A stretch of 64,000 nt of DNA from Spongospora subterranea f. sp. subterranea (Eukaryota > Endomyxa: Phytomyxea > Phytomyxea > Plasmodiophorida): NCBI GenBank assembly GCA_049724395.1, contig JAUGWO010000075.1, positions 1-64,000 on the forward strand. The letters run 5' to 3'. How positions within the stretch are numbered: position 1 is the stretch's first letter; each line of letters starts with the position of its first letter. The notes beneath the pieces are model-generated. The model was not told where the DNA came from, did not search any database, and was given only the letters and a program-made list of their open reading frames with translations. The position numbers were made by a program, and so were the translations under genes. Below, in pieces: positions 13,556 through 24,751 of the stretch.

Positions 13556-14650
13556 CTAGTCGAATACGGTATCAAGTTCATCGGTCATATCGGCAAACGT
13601 CGCGCGTTTCTTTTCCAGCTCATGCGTATTTTGGACCCGATTTACGTATCTATCCTTCTTCTCATTCTTGCGCTTGGCAACCATCCGCCACTTTGAGACC
13701 ACAATAAGTGAATAATTTTCCACTTCCAACCAAAAATCTCACAAAACGCTCGAAACACAGAACCCAATAAAATTCGCTAGAACAAAGAGGAAGGACCACG
13801 AAAAAAACCCTTGAAATCAAAGATGACCCACCTTGGTTGGTGTGACATAGTCGGGATTGGCATAAAGGGTTTCGCCTTCGAAACTGCCGGCGAAGACCTT
13901 GATGGGCATAAGACAGAATCGTGGACCGATCTCGACCAAGGTTGGGTCCGCTGACCCGTAAACGATCTGGTAGTTCCGGAACCAGATCCGCCCGTCCAGG
14001 TAGAAAAACGATAGAACGTGGTCGACGAAGGGCTTGGTCTTGGGATGCCCACGAGGACTGCCGAATATCTGGATGAACATCTGCTTGAGCAGGGTAAGAT
14101 GCGGTTGCCGGTCGAATGCGGCGTCGAATGATAGGACGGGGCGTGACCCTTTCAGGCAATTCCCGGTCAGTTTCAACTCGTCCATCGTGTGCAGATTCTG
14201 GACGAGGAACTTGGCCGATGGGCCGTGTGGCGTCTTGGCCATCCACAGATACAGATCCGTCGAGCGGCGCGCCTCGAAGAACAGGCAGCTGTTGCAGTTC
14301 TTCATATCGCAGGCGTCGTTGACCCCGAACAGGCGCCCTTTGTTGTCGAATTTGCTCTCCTTCTTGCTGTGAGGGAGTAGATCCCGTAGATCACTCATGA
14401 GATGGCGATCACAATATCGGATTCCCTGGGTTGAGAAGACCAGGGTCCGTTGTTTGTTCACGTATTTGGACTGTGTCAGTCGTCCAGCGGCCAACTGTTC
14501 GGCGGCGGTGGCCGGTGCCTGAGATTGGGTTTTGGCATCGGCCACTTCCTCAGGGTACAAACACTGTTCGGCGTCCATCGTTCGCTTCCGTTTATACATC
14601 GCGATAAAACCCGATCTACGATTATCTTTTGCTCGCAGGAATTCAGGCAA
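13556..14650 (-). CDS. BRX1: Ribosome biogenesis protein BRX1 (Brix domain)
   Basis: Nucleolar protein needed for 60S ribosomal subunit assembly. Exon 1 is 14650-13832 and exon 2 is 13690-13556, split by a 141-nt GT-AG intron; the product is 317 residues, near the usual ~350. Conserved Brix stretches are plain: HLMSDLRDLLPHSKKESKFD, MKNCNSCLFFEARR, TPHGPSAKFLVQNLHT, LTGNCLKGSRPVLSFD, GRIWFRNYQI and EIGPRFCLMPIKVFAGSF. The second exon supplies the usual basic tail (KRKNEKKDRYVNRVQ). Translation could instead start at the second ATG (14599), which gives the typical basic MYKRKRTMD start. The gene converges with the C5orf34-like gene (207 bp between stops), and its 5' side faces the 43-bp minisatellite. 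Confidence 0.93.
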
Positions 14651-14900
14651 TTTCTCAGTCCGAAGATTCGCCGTACGGACCTGAAAACTCCGTAAGTTGT
14701 CAAAAAAAAATCGTCTCCACAGCCCACAGCCCTGGCCAAAACCTCATTTCAGGCGGGAACAAAGGGAATATGTGGTGATAAAATGGAGGTGTTGGTCTGA
14801 TATGATCCCGTATATATTGATGTGGTATTCCTGTAGTGTGGTCATTCAATCACATATTACTAATGGAGGTGATCACCTACGATTGTTGAGATAGTGCCAC

Positions 14901-15555
14901 TTTATCATCTGTTGACCCATATTCTCTGTAATCCCTTTCCCAATTTATCATCTGTTGACCCATATTCTCTGTAATCCCTTTCCCAATTTATCATCTGTTG
15001 ACCCATATTCTCTGTAATCCCTTTCCCAATTTATCATCTGTTGACCCATATTCTCTGTAATCCCTTTCCCAATTTATCATCTGTTGACCCATATTCTCTG
15101 TAATCCCTTTCCCAATTTATCATCTGTTGACCCATATTCTCTGTAATCCCTTTCCCAATTTATCATCTGTTGACCCATATTCTCTGTAATCCCTTTCCCA
15201 ATTTATCATCTGTTGACCCATATTCTCTGTAATCCCTTTCCCAATTTATCATCTGTTGACCCATATTCTCTGTAATCCCTTTCCCAATTTATCATCTGTT
15301 GACCCATATTCTCTGTAATCCCTTTCCCAATTTATCATCTGTTGACCCATATTCTCTGTAATCCCTTTCCCAATTTATCATCTGTTGACCCATATTCTCT
15401 GTAATCCCTTTCCCAATTTATCATCTGTTGACCCATATTCTCTGTAATCCCTTTCCCAATTTATCATCTGTTGACCCATATTCTCTGTAATCCCTTTCCC
15501 AATTTATCATCTGTTGACCCATATTCTCTGTAATCCCTTTCCCAATTTATCATCT
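14901..15555. repeat. 43-bp minisatellite, 15.2 perfect copies
   Basis: The unit opens tttatcatctgttgaccc and is 43 bp long. First copy at 14901, last partial copy from 15546 (645 bp = 15 x 43). I see no differences between copies. No spacers, no palindrome and no reading frame of note. It lies about 250 bp upstream of the BRX1 start. Confidence 0.95.
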
Positions 15556-16015
15556 ATACACAACAACAATGAGGTTTGTTCATGAATCAACACTAGCACC
15601 TTCGAATTAATTTCTCCACCATATCGATATTTTTTGAAAATCTGCGATCGCAATCTGGATTGCCGTTTTGACGGCTGTTGCTGATGAAAGAATCATTTCA
15701 AGAATATGCATACCAACATGGAATCTAGATAGACCTGGCGAAACAGCAAGTTATATGAAATATGCCACGAATACATATGCAATCGCTGACTGATGGATTT
15801 AATTGTTGAAAATGGGCCTTCCCAGAGTTTGGATTTAATTTCGAACGTCCGACAGATAGTAAAGAATATTTTCCTAATTCCAGTTACTTTATTAGCCAAA
15901 CGCCCCCGATCATCTACATTTATTGGACGCCAAACGATAATGTTGTTGATCGGCAGATCAGCGTTGGCACTTGGGCATGTCACACTCATGTTACCCAACA
16001 ACGATACAGTGGGGT
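15556..16015. other. Intergenic, no gene seen
   Basis: Short overlapping frames on both strands with no recognisable motif. It separates the two tandem arrays. Confidence 0.6.
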
Positions 16016-16425
16016 GGTTGGGAGGCCGCGGACAGTGGCATATCATGTTACCCTCCATGTTACCCTAGACGGTACATGAATGGTACAGTGTACAGTAATG
16101 GTTGGGAGGCCGCGGACAGTGGCATATCATGTTACCCTCCATGTTACCCTAGACGGTACATGAATGGTACAGTGTACAGTAATGGTTGGGAGGCCGCGGA
16201 CAGTGGCATATCATGTTACCCTAGACGGTACATGAATGGTACAATGTACAGTGGATGGTTGGGAGGCCGCGGACAGTGGCATATCATGTTACCCTAGACG
16301 GTACATGAATGGTACAATGTACAGTGGATGGTTGGGAGGCCGCGGACAGTGGCATATCATGTTACCCTAGACTGTACATGAATGGTACAGTGTACAGTGG
16401 ATGGTTGAGAGGCCGCGGACATGGC
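16016..16425. repeat. 84/73-bp tandem array upstream of OSGEP
   Basis: Units begin ggttgggaggccgcggacag at 16016, 16100, 16184, 16257, 16330 and 16403. The first two are 84 bp. The next three are 73 bp, having lost an 11-bp internal duplication (the repeated catgttaccct). Each unit carries a CCGCGG core, a repeated catgttaccct and gtacatgaatggtacagtgtac, which contains short GTAC palindromes. The array ends about 80 bp before the ATG of the OSGEP gene, so it occupies its promoter region. Confidence 0.9.
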
Positions 16426-16506
16426 AACTGCCTGTTGCCCTAGGGTCATGGAATTGACTGTTGTCCATCTCGCCCTGGCGCCCAACGGGGATCGACCTCG
16501 CCGATC

Positions 16507-17628
16507 ATGCTGATCCTGGGCTTGGAGGGGTCGGCCAATAAGCTCGGGATCGGAATTGTGGATGATGCTGGTAATATCCTGGCTAATGTCAGGGACACGT
16601 TCGTCACCCCACCTGGAACCGGTTTCCTCCCTCGTGAGACCGCACAACATCATCAGCGATTCATCATCCCCTTAATCAATCAGGCCCTTCGTGACGCCAA
16701 TATCACTCATGACCAGATTGACCTGATCGCTTATACTAAAGGCCCTGGTATGGGCGCCCCTCTTCAAGCCGTCTCCATTGCTGTTCGTATAATCAGCCAG
16801 CTATGGTGTAAACCCATTATCGCCGTCAATCACTGTATTGGTCATATTGAAATGGGTCGTTCCGTCACCAAAGCGGATAACCCTTGCGTTCTATACGTAT
16901 CTGGGGGAAATACACAGATCATATCCTATTCCAATCACCGATATCGCATTTTTGGCGAAACCATCGATATCGCCATTGGCAATTGCCTAGACCGTTTCGC
17001 CCGCGATCTAGATCTATCTAATGATCCATCACCCGGATATAATATCGAACAGCTCGCCAAACAAGGAAAACAATTCATCGAGTTGCCGTACGTCGTCAAA
17101 GGAATGGACGTCTCGTTCGCTGGCCTGTTAACCTTCATTCAAGGAACGGCAAAGACCATGTTGGCCCAAGGTCAATGCACGAAAGCCGATCTGTGCTACT
17201 CGCTACAGGAGACCGTGTTCGCCATGCTTGTCGAGGTGACCGAAAGGGCCATGGCGCATTGTGGTCACGATAGCGTTCTAATCGTGGGTGGGGTCGGCTG
17301 CAACTTGCGCCTTCAGGAGATGGCCAAGGCCATGTGCGATCAGCGTGGTGCCACAGTTTGTACAATTGACGACCGGTAAGGAGGCCGTTTCCTCTCGAAT
17401 TATCGCCATGTTCGGATGCGGTGACCGTTGATTTCCAACAGATATGCGGTTGATAATGGCGCGATGATCGCCCATGCTGGATGGCTAATGTATCAATCTG
17501 GCACAAGGACCGCCCTTTGTGAGACGACCACAACACAGCGGTTTCGTACTGGTAGGATCGGGGTTGGACTCAATCCATTTGAGGAGTTAATTCTGGATTT
17601 CCTGAACACACAGATGAGGTCGAAGTGA
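16507..17628 (+). CDS. OSGEP: tRNA N6-threonylcarbamoyltransferase Kae1/OSGEP
   Basis: Catalytic subunit of the KEOPS complex, which transfers the threonylcarbamoyl group to A37 of ANN-decoding tRNAs. Exons 16507-17375 and 17442-17628 are joined by a 66-nt intron (CTIDD to [15 protein letters not shown]), giving 351 residues against about 335 in human OSGEP. Visible landmarks: the ASKHA start [11 protein letters not shown], the metal ligands H109 and H113 in [19 protein letters not shown], the GGVGCN loop, and the C-terminal [11 protein letters not shown] with a further conserved metal-site Asp. There is no mitochondrial presequence, so this is the cytosolic Kae1 type rather than OSGEPL1. The CCGCGG-bearing array lies directly upstream. 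Confidence 0.95.
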
Positions 17629-18346
17629 CATGGCGATCCGATTAAACAAGATAAGAGGCTGGAACGGCAAATATTACATATTATCTCCCTTCACAAATAT
17701 ATTCAATATACCAATCTGATTAGTGTTTTATCGTAAATGCTGAATTGGCGCAGCGATCAGTTGCGTTTACATTCTGACATGTTGACCAGACGTCTATTTG
17801 TTCGCTTATTTGACTTACATACCAAACGGCACAGGTTTTAATATCCCATTCGCACTCAACGACATTAGCCGACTCGTGTCAACGCCGACCAAATCATTAT
17901 AGAAGGCGGTGCAAAGAGTGGTCAAATATTTGGTGACGGCTTGATATTCAAGGGGAGCTCAATTATCACTGCATGGGATGACAGTAGTAATGCTATCGAC
18001 GCTACTGATGAAAATATCGACAACAGACACGATCACCATTATAGGTGGTATGAGATTGTCTTTCAGAATCTCCAACCGCTAAAAAATAAACAGATGGCCG
18101 CCAGGACTCGCCCTGACATCGCCGTTAAGGTTGAGTAGTGCGGTTATGGGTGAGACTGATAGAGCAATGATGGATATGAACGGCACTAGAACGGTTCCGT
18201 TAGTTTGGCAGGGAGGGGGTTGGCTAGCTGGGCAACTTCATCAGTGTGTTGCCCTGAGACTTGAAGCGCCAATTCACGATTGGCAATCTGACTGCAATCC
18301 GTCATGTCTGTAACTCTCTGAATTGCAGTAGGAGGTGGCCAGACAA
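17629..18346. other. Intergenic, no gene seen
   Basis: Only short frames without recognisable motifs. It should hold the OSGEP 3' UTR and the promoter of the next gene. Confidence 0.55.
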
Positions 18347-19780
18347 ATGGCGACACCATCTGATGCGGTGTGCATTGAAGGTGGTGCTCCACATATACCT
18401 GGTTCGTCCGACTCGAATTGGGCACCGGTATCACGGGCGTGTGAGGACCTTGACCGAGGCCTTCAATCGCAGGATGAGGAATGTGCTGATCTTCAGCGTA
18501 TCATGGGGACACTTCATGTGCGCCTTCTCAGGGTTTGCGATTTCATATCTGATTTCGGGTGCAGATGCAGGAAGAATTGATCGATTATAAAGAAGTGAGT
18601 GCGTGCTTGGACGCATTTGCTCACGAACTCGAGCAATGTCTGCACGAGAAAAGGGAATTGGAACGGATCAATGCGCGTCTGGTCGAGAACCAGAATATAT
18701 TGGAGGCGCGTTGCTTGACATTAGATCAGGCTTTGGACAGGGCAGCAAGGTTTGATGAAGATCGTGTCGTATCACTGAAGAACTCGGAGAAGGCGCGCGA
18801 TCGGCTACAGATTGAGCTGAGGGAATCAGAGGCGGCGCGTGATCGACTTCAGACTGAGTTGAAGGAATCAGAGACGGCGCGTGATCGATTTCAAACCGAG
18901 TTCAAGGAATCGGATGCGGCGCGCGATCAAATCCAGACTGAGTTGAAAACGGTCGAGATGACGTGCGGACGACTCCAGGTTGAGTTGGAGGAAGCCGTCT
19001 CACGTTGTGCTGAGTTGGAACAAGAATCGCATAACAAAATCAGGGAGATTCGCGATCTCCAGCAAGAGACGCAATCGCTGAACGACACAATTGCTGTACA
19101 GAAGCGACAAAAACAGGTGGCCAATAATGAGTCGGCCGAAGCAATCAAGCGATCAGAAAACGAAGTGGGACGACTGCAGATGAGCTTAGACCGTATATCG
19201 GAATCCTATCGCCAGGTCAGAGCTTCTATGTTCAGGGAAACCCAAAATTACTGCAACTTCTGAACTACCGTTAAGATTGAACGAGATAATGTCCATTGGA
19301 AGCAGGCCAATACACTGGCGAAACATTCTCAGGCTGCAGTAGAGGCACAATTGGCTCAGGTGAGACGTCGATCAGTTGGGGTTCCTGTTGCTGAAAATTC
19401 ACTGATGTTGTTGATTGATCAGGCGCGACAACAGCTGCAGCAAAGCGATAAACTGTTGACAACCACTCAAAGGGCGCTGGATAAGGCTGCTGTCGCCAAG
19501 AGGAAAAGGGAAAAAGAGAAGATCGATATGGAAAAGAAGATTGGCGAACAGGAGGGGCAGATCTCAAAACTCTGTTCGACCGTTCGTCAAATGAGGACGT
19601 TCTTTCACAGGTATGTCTGAAAGCAATTCCCGTTTATGGTGTGCCAAATTTGGGAAAAGTGTCGAGGCAATGGACGCCAATGATGCTAGTTGTGATCCAA
19701 ACGGTTCGAGACAGCCATTCCAATTCGGACGGATCGTCAAGGAACTCGATCGCTTGAGCTCGTCTGTAGAAGGACTTTGA
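18347..19780 (+). CDS. Long coiled-coil protein of unknown function
   Basis: Not recognised. A four-exon model stays open throughout: 18347-18517, 18571-19215, 19276-19610 and 19660-19780, with introns of 53, 60 and 49 nt. An alternative first donor at 18533 also keeps frame. The protein, about 425 residues, is almost wholly charged and helical. Near residues 130-190 a 14-residue module (ARDRLQTELKESEA type) is repeated about five times, i.e. two heptads each, so this is a strong dimeric coiled coil. There is no signal peptide or membrane segment. The tail (DANDASCDPNG to ELDRLSSSVEGL) is less regular. Such proteins are often cytoskeletal or centrosomal, but nothing here proves it. It starts about 720 bp after OSGEP. 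Confidence 0.65.
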
Positions 19781-20817
19781 GCGCCAAAAACGAGATTCAT
19801 AGTTCATTCGACGGTCAAAATTATAATGAAATTCGCACTTAGACGAAAAACACGCGATAACTAAGCACAGGAGAAAGTGAAAGGTCCTGTAGTGCTCAAA
19901 TTACCAGGTCAAGTAGTGTTAGCTGTGATTGTCAATAACTTCATATATACTCTGGCAAACCGAGTCAGACATCATCGGTCAAGGCGCAACATCGCCATCT
20001 CAGTAGCAATATGTAGTTACACAACCAACGGATTTCCCCTTTGCCGACTCATTCATTCGTAACCACTGTCGTGGTTCCCGAAAAGACAAATCGTCGACTG
20101 GCCGTTTTATACGTGTGTTATCGGTATGGTGTTCCTGATACTGATACAATCTCACGTTCTGGAATTTTTTAGTGTTTGCTTTCGGCAAGAAAGCTACTGT
20201 AGGGGTAGTTTCCTTTGACTCAGCAGCTTCGAGACTGAGCTGTTTTTGACTAATCACTGTAAAAGCAGTGACAGAAAGTTGACCTGGAGTCCGAATAGAG
20301 AGGAGAGGTCTTCTTGAAGACGAATACAACGAATCAAAGGAAGATTCCCATCATTGCGGCACACTGAAGCTGGCGATAACGGTCCCGAACTTAATTGACT
20401 GGATTTTTATTTCTGTGTTGACCCTTCTCAACCGGATCACAAATGGTCTTGTTTACTCACACCCACATTCCGGGCTGAGTCGAGACCTTTCGAGGCTACT
20501 GCTCCTCGTCTGCAATTATATATCCCTGTCGCCTGATAACCTCTTCCGTGAATTGAGAGGTGTCATCCAGCCTAATAAAGGCAAGAAGATTTTGGTTGAT
20601 AACTGCATTCGCACTTGGCTGCGTGCAACTCAAGGTCCGACACAGGAACCGGACAAACTGTTGAGATATTCTGATCGTTAAAGAATGCTCACGAGTACAT
20701 TTGTTGCTTTTAATTAATTCACAAAGCCGTCGCCATTCAATTAGCCGTAATTACGTCAACCCTCATCGAAGGGCTGAATCAGTTCATGAAACATTCTTGA
20801 TGGTTTCTACGGAAAAG
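19781..20817. other. Region without a recognised gene
   Basis: Two moderate frames exist: 20415-20681 on the plus strand (88 residues) and 20329-20000 on the minus strand (109 residues, rich in Ser, Arg and Pro). Neither resembles a known family, and I cannot connect either to a neighbour by splicing. The minus-strand frame is the likelier coding piece. Confidence 0.4.
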
Positions 20818-22177
20818 TCATATTCCAATTGGGCATCCATCGCCATTGAGATAGACGGCGGAAAGGTCCACGACCGAATTCGTGGAGGAGCGCACGTAGA
20901 TGCTACCGACGGCAAACGGTTTCGATGTCGAAGGCAAGCGTGACTCACTTCGCCGAATAAGCAGGCAAATGCGAATCAGCGAAACAAAAGGTTGATCAAC
21001 TTGAACCGGTCCGATGACGCCATCTAATTCGTCCATCCACGCAAAAGTTACGACACTGAATGGATTCGCTTGGAGGTATGGCATACAAAACTGGCAGTAT
21101 TCTTCGGACTCTTCTCGTTCTAATCCGAACACGACCAGTGCCCCCTTCAGCCACTCCCGCGAAGTGCTGGCCTCCACCTGTGAAACAACGAGTTTGGTAA
21201 TTCGGACAACGAGCGGCATCTGGTAATCAAACCCCAACACTAGTTTCACTCAGTCAGGCATTTCCTGAATTACCAAATGTCTAAAAGAAACGTCAATGAT
21301 TCCTCACGTTGAATGTTCGGGACCGATTTGTGAAGAGTCCCATGAGGGTGTCTATTCGCCCGCAGTACCGTGCTTGCCAATGTTCGCTAGAGCGCAGAGC
21401 GACACCCTCGCCCTTGACAGCAATCAAACGGGATCGTACTCTGGCCAAATACGATCCCTCAACGCCCCTTCCCACGATCAGGTCTTGCCATCGCCCGTTT
21501 TGAAACAATATTGATACCTTGCTCTTGGCCTTTGGGCAAACTGGTTGATGGGAATGACCAGGGGCTAGCATGGTCATAATGGTGCAGTTGGCGGCTGTGC
21601 AGGTACTGCCCAAAATGGTCATTGGCGACAATAGCGCCCGGGTAGTTTTACTCTGGAACAGCATTTGATCGGCATGAATATCAACCATCCGTTCGATCTC
21701 GCCGGCAACGTCCCCAACGCTGTGATCAGACCTGAACAATCCCTGAAATAATAGACGATCGTTATCGCCCCATACTTGAACGTTGACCGACTGTTCTGAT
21801 GAAGATAACAAAATCGAGGAAGTCGAATTGAAGCTTGTCGAAGTCTGATCCGCCATGATCATTCGGAAGCGAATTGCGCGGCGTCGGGCCACATCTTTAT
21901 TACCGGTTGGAGGGGTGGCCAGAAAATCTGGAAGATTACACGGTGGGCAGACATGTAGGCCAAAGGCGGCACGCAACAACTCGACAGCACCGACGGGGGT
22001 AATATCGCCTGTCGGGCAGTCTATCGCCAGTCGGGCACAGACCAGTCGTAGTTGTGTAGCCGACATTTGGTTCCAGACAACCATGGCGTGCGGTGGCTTG
22101 GGTGGTGCAGAGGCGATCAGTTCATCATTCTTGTGGCGATTGGGAAGGCGGGCCGCAGCTTTCCTCTCAAAATTCAT
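20818..22177 (-). CDS. Unrecognised protein, possible ubiquitin-like domain
   Basis: Exon 1 22177-21308 and exon 2 21219-20818, joined in phase 0 through an 88-nt GT-AG intron, give 423 residues. I do not recognise the family. Residues about 32-80 (NQMSATQLRLVCARLAI...) look helical and SAP-like. Residues about 130-205 (NVQVWGDNDRLLFQGLF, SVGDVAGEIERM, DQMLFQSKTTRALL) have the spacing of a beta-grasp ubiquitin-like domain. The second exon (MPLVVRITKLVVSQVEA onward) alternates hydrophobic strands and has two close Cys (QFCMPYL region). No membrane segment or signal peptide is evident. If the intron is not used, the protein stops six codons into it. It is transcribed towards the coiled-coil gene. 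Confidence 0.55.
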
Positions 22178-22959
22178 TGTCGAAACCGTAATCGATTCCA
22201 GATTGATCTAGACGGTGTCCAGAAATATATTTGCATGACTGATTAGGAAATTGTATTCCAGATCGCACATGAAGCTGATTAATTGCACGTAGCGAACGTG
22301 CACAATAAGACCGAACGTTTATGCGTTTCCATCAACGCCAGCGGGCAGATATTTTTCAGATGATATCAAGGCCATTGTGCCAGAACACATTGTCACAACA
22401 CAGCTCTTCCTATCCCCAATGATCGTCCAGATTTCGAATTGGAAATTATATGAATTCCACTGTAGCACTACTGTAGCCATGCAAAATATACTAGGGACAT
22501 GTTACTACAGACACTCAGCGTTCAGTGAGTTCCGTTGTCACGTTGCGGGGAGTCTATGTAAGCGAAGCGGCACTATCTCGTAACGTTGAGAATACAAGCG
22601 GGGAATGGTGCGGGCTGTGGTGATCATTGTTCTCTTATCACGACAAATAAACTGCTCGCGCCTGATTCGGATTGCGGGGTGAGATGGCATCACACTCCAT
22701 CGACAACCTTCCACTCAACGATTAGCGGTCATTCGACATTGAACCCGTCGTGCTGAGAATGGAAAGGTACGGGGAGTTTCAAAGTTTCGTTCATCAGCTG
22801 TGCTCCCAAACGTAAATAGCAAGACGTTGTTATAACCTTTTTGGGGCGCTCAGTTAGCGCATAAACCGAGCAACCGTGTCGTCTTACATGCTAGTTATTT
22901 GCATTTGACGCTAGTTTACAACATACTTTGCTGTCAGTTTGTGTCGCTGAAATCAAAGC
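22178..22959. other. Intergenic, no gene seen
   Basis: No frame of interest. It lies between the divergently placed reverse-strand gene and the dCTP deaminase locus. Confidence 0.55.
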
Positions 22960-23200
22960 AAAGGTCACCCCTACTTTCGCCGCTATTGGTTGCGCAAATG
23001 CCGGAGAACGTGGCAGCCTTCGGTCGCCCCACAAGTCTCCTCTGTGATTAGACTGCTTATTTTTATTTTAAAAAGATTATTAAATTTCATTTTTTCTATA
23101 TAGCTGTCTGCAAAGATGAAAGGGATTATTAAGCATGCTCGTTTATCATCGAGAATTTATGGACGAGCTCTTACGACATCGTCTTTGGTAAAAATGAATA
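22960..23200 (+). pseudogene. Decayed partial duplicate of dCTP deaminase exons
   Basis: The stretch about 22965-23055 aligns with the first coding exon of the intact gene downstream (shared blocks such as ttcgccg, ttgcgcaaatg, ggcagc and ctcctctgtga). The stretch 23115-23192 aligns with the next exon, including the splice-donor end (intact gacgtcacccttggtaa against acgacatcgtctttggtaa). Spacing and order match the functional gene, so this is an old tandem duplication of the 5' part. Frame is not kept across the first copy. A 20-bp direct duplication (23201-23240) follows it. Confidence 0.65.
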
Positions 23201-23335
23201 TTCTCTGTTAGCTTATTGTATTCTCTGTTAGCTTATTGTTGGGTTCCGAATCGTGTCAATACGAGCTCTGCTATAATATTTTTTACTTGCGTTTTTTATT
23301 TCACATCTCAAACATTTTTCAAATCTCAGCATTTC

Positions 23336-24585
23336 ATGAGTTGTTGGCGCCCGCACCAAAACAAATGCCGTCCCGATTTTCGCCGTCAGTCGATTGCGCA
23401 AATGTCAACCAATGACGGCAGCATCAATGTCGAGAAATCCCTCCTCTCTGACTTGGTGAGGGATTGATGTCAGACGTTTACCCAGGGTTGCTGAATTACT
23501 TTCCAAGGCCATACTGAATCATATTGATGCCGGTACCGTGGTTATTGAGCCCTTTCTCATGGAAAATCTGTCGACAAGCTCATATGACGTCACCCTTGGT
23601 AATCATTTGCCCTATGATCATTATATTCAATTATCAATTACCATAGATTTTTGTCAATTTTTTCGTTCTTTTGCGGTTGTAATTACCAGAAACCGAGATA
23701 TTCTTAATTTGGGTCAGGGCCGTTTTTCTTTCGAGAATCCACCCCCGAACCGGGAGATGGAATCTTCAATCCGTATAGGTATAAACCTGCTCTGGGCCAA
23801 CATGCTTGGGAATGACTTTTAAGTGTCCAGCGAGTCTATGGTCAGGCAAGTTTGGGGGGCAGACCATTTGCAAACTGCCGAAACTGCAGGTTTTCCTTTT
23901 GTAAATTATCCATTGTACGCTCGTCAACCTGATGGGTACAGAAAAGTATATGGCGCGAACGAAGACGAAATTAGAAAATATCAAGCCGGATGATCAACTG
24001 ATTTGGGTTCGACCTGGTGAGACGATTCTAGGCCATACCAATGGTGAGTCCAGTTCTGCCTCGGCAACGAATTGCCTGCTAAGATTGTTATAGAGTTTAT
24101 CGGTGGACGAGGAACTGTAACGACGATGATGAAAGCTCGGAGCAGCCTTGGTCGAAACTTTATAGAAGTATGCAAATGTGCAGGTACGGATACCTTAATC
24201 CTGGGTTTGGCTTCTTTTTCATTCTCAACTATTCAGGCTGGGGCGATATTGGATATGTTAATCGTTGGACTATGGAGATAACGAACAATTCCAGACATTA
24301 TTCGATCCCATTGGTTGTCGGTCGCCGCATAGCACAAATCGTGTTCTTTGATACGCAGGGCACTCTTCGTGACCGATCGTACAGCGACACCGGCAAGTAC
24401 CAGACCAGTCACGACATGGATGCTTTAAAGCGAGATTGGTCTCCATATGATATGTTGCCAAAAATGTAAGATTTACGTCAACGTACTTATTCGACAACCA
24501 TATATATCTATTGTTCAGGTACTGTGACCGAGAAATTTATCAATCCCATCCAGTACTGGAGAATGGAGATCCTGAACGTATTTAG
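23336..24585 (+). CDS. dCTP deaminase-like protein (DCD/dUTPase fold)
   Basis: Expected to deaminate dCTP to dUTP for thymidylate synthesis. The exons I can fix are 23336-23455, 23508-23598, 23824-23888, 23942-24043, 24094-24183, 24237-24465 and 24519-24585, with introns of about 50 nt. The stretch 23599-23823 also contributes (TRNRDILNL), but its splicing is ambiguous. Family landmarks run in order: AILNHIDAGTVVIEPF, STSSYDVTLG, RPGETILGHTNEFIGGRGT, the catalytic RSSLGR segment (Ser and Arg present), GWGDIGYVNRWTMEI (catalytic Glu present), and the C-terminal SDTGKYQ. The enzyme is common in bacteria and archaea and patchy in eukaryotes, so ancient transfer is plausible. The eukaryotic introns show it is settled in the host genome. 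The start is the ATG at 23336, with a second ATG at 23402 possible. Confidence 0.82.
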
Positions 24586-24751
24586 CACCAAATATGTTCA
24601 ATAATCACTGTCTTAATCTTTTCATTCTGTGGTATTCTTTCCGTAGTTGCCTGGTCTTGTACGTTATGTAGTCTCTTGATCCGGAGATTCGGAGCTACAC
24701 GCATGAAAAGCTGGATTAATAAGGGTATCATCAAACACGCTCTTCGTGTTC

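Noticed and set aside
13662-14246. 194-residue minus-strand frame overlapping BRX1
   Set aside because: Alternate-frame shadow of the BRX1 exon; the Brix motifs lie in the other frame.
14901-15555. CRISPR-like array
   Set aside because: Direct 43-bp repeats are contiguous with no spacers, in a eukaryotic genome; it is a minisatellite.
23116-23187. Leader exon of the dCTP deaminase (MKGIIKHARLSS...)
   Set aside because: It aligns better as a decayed copy of the exon ending SYDVTLG than as a transit peptide exon.
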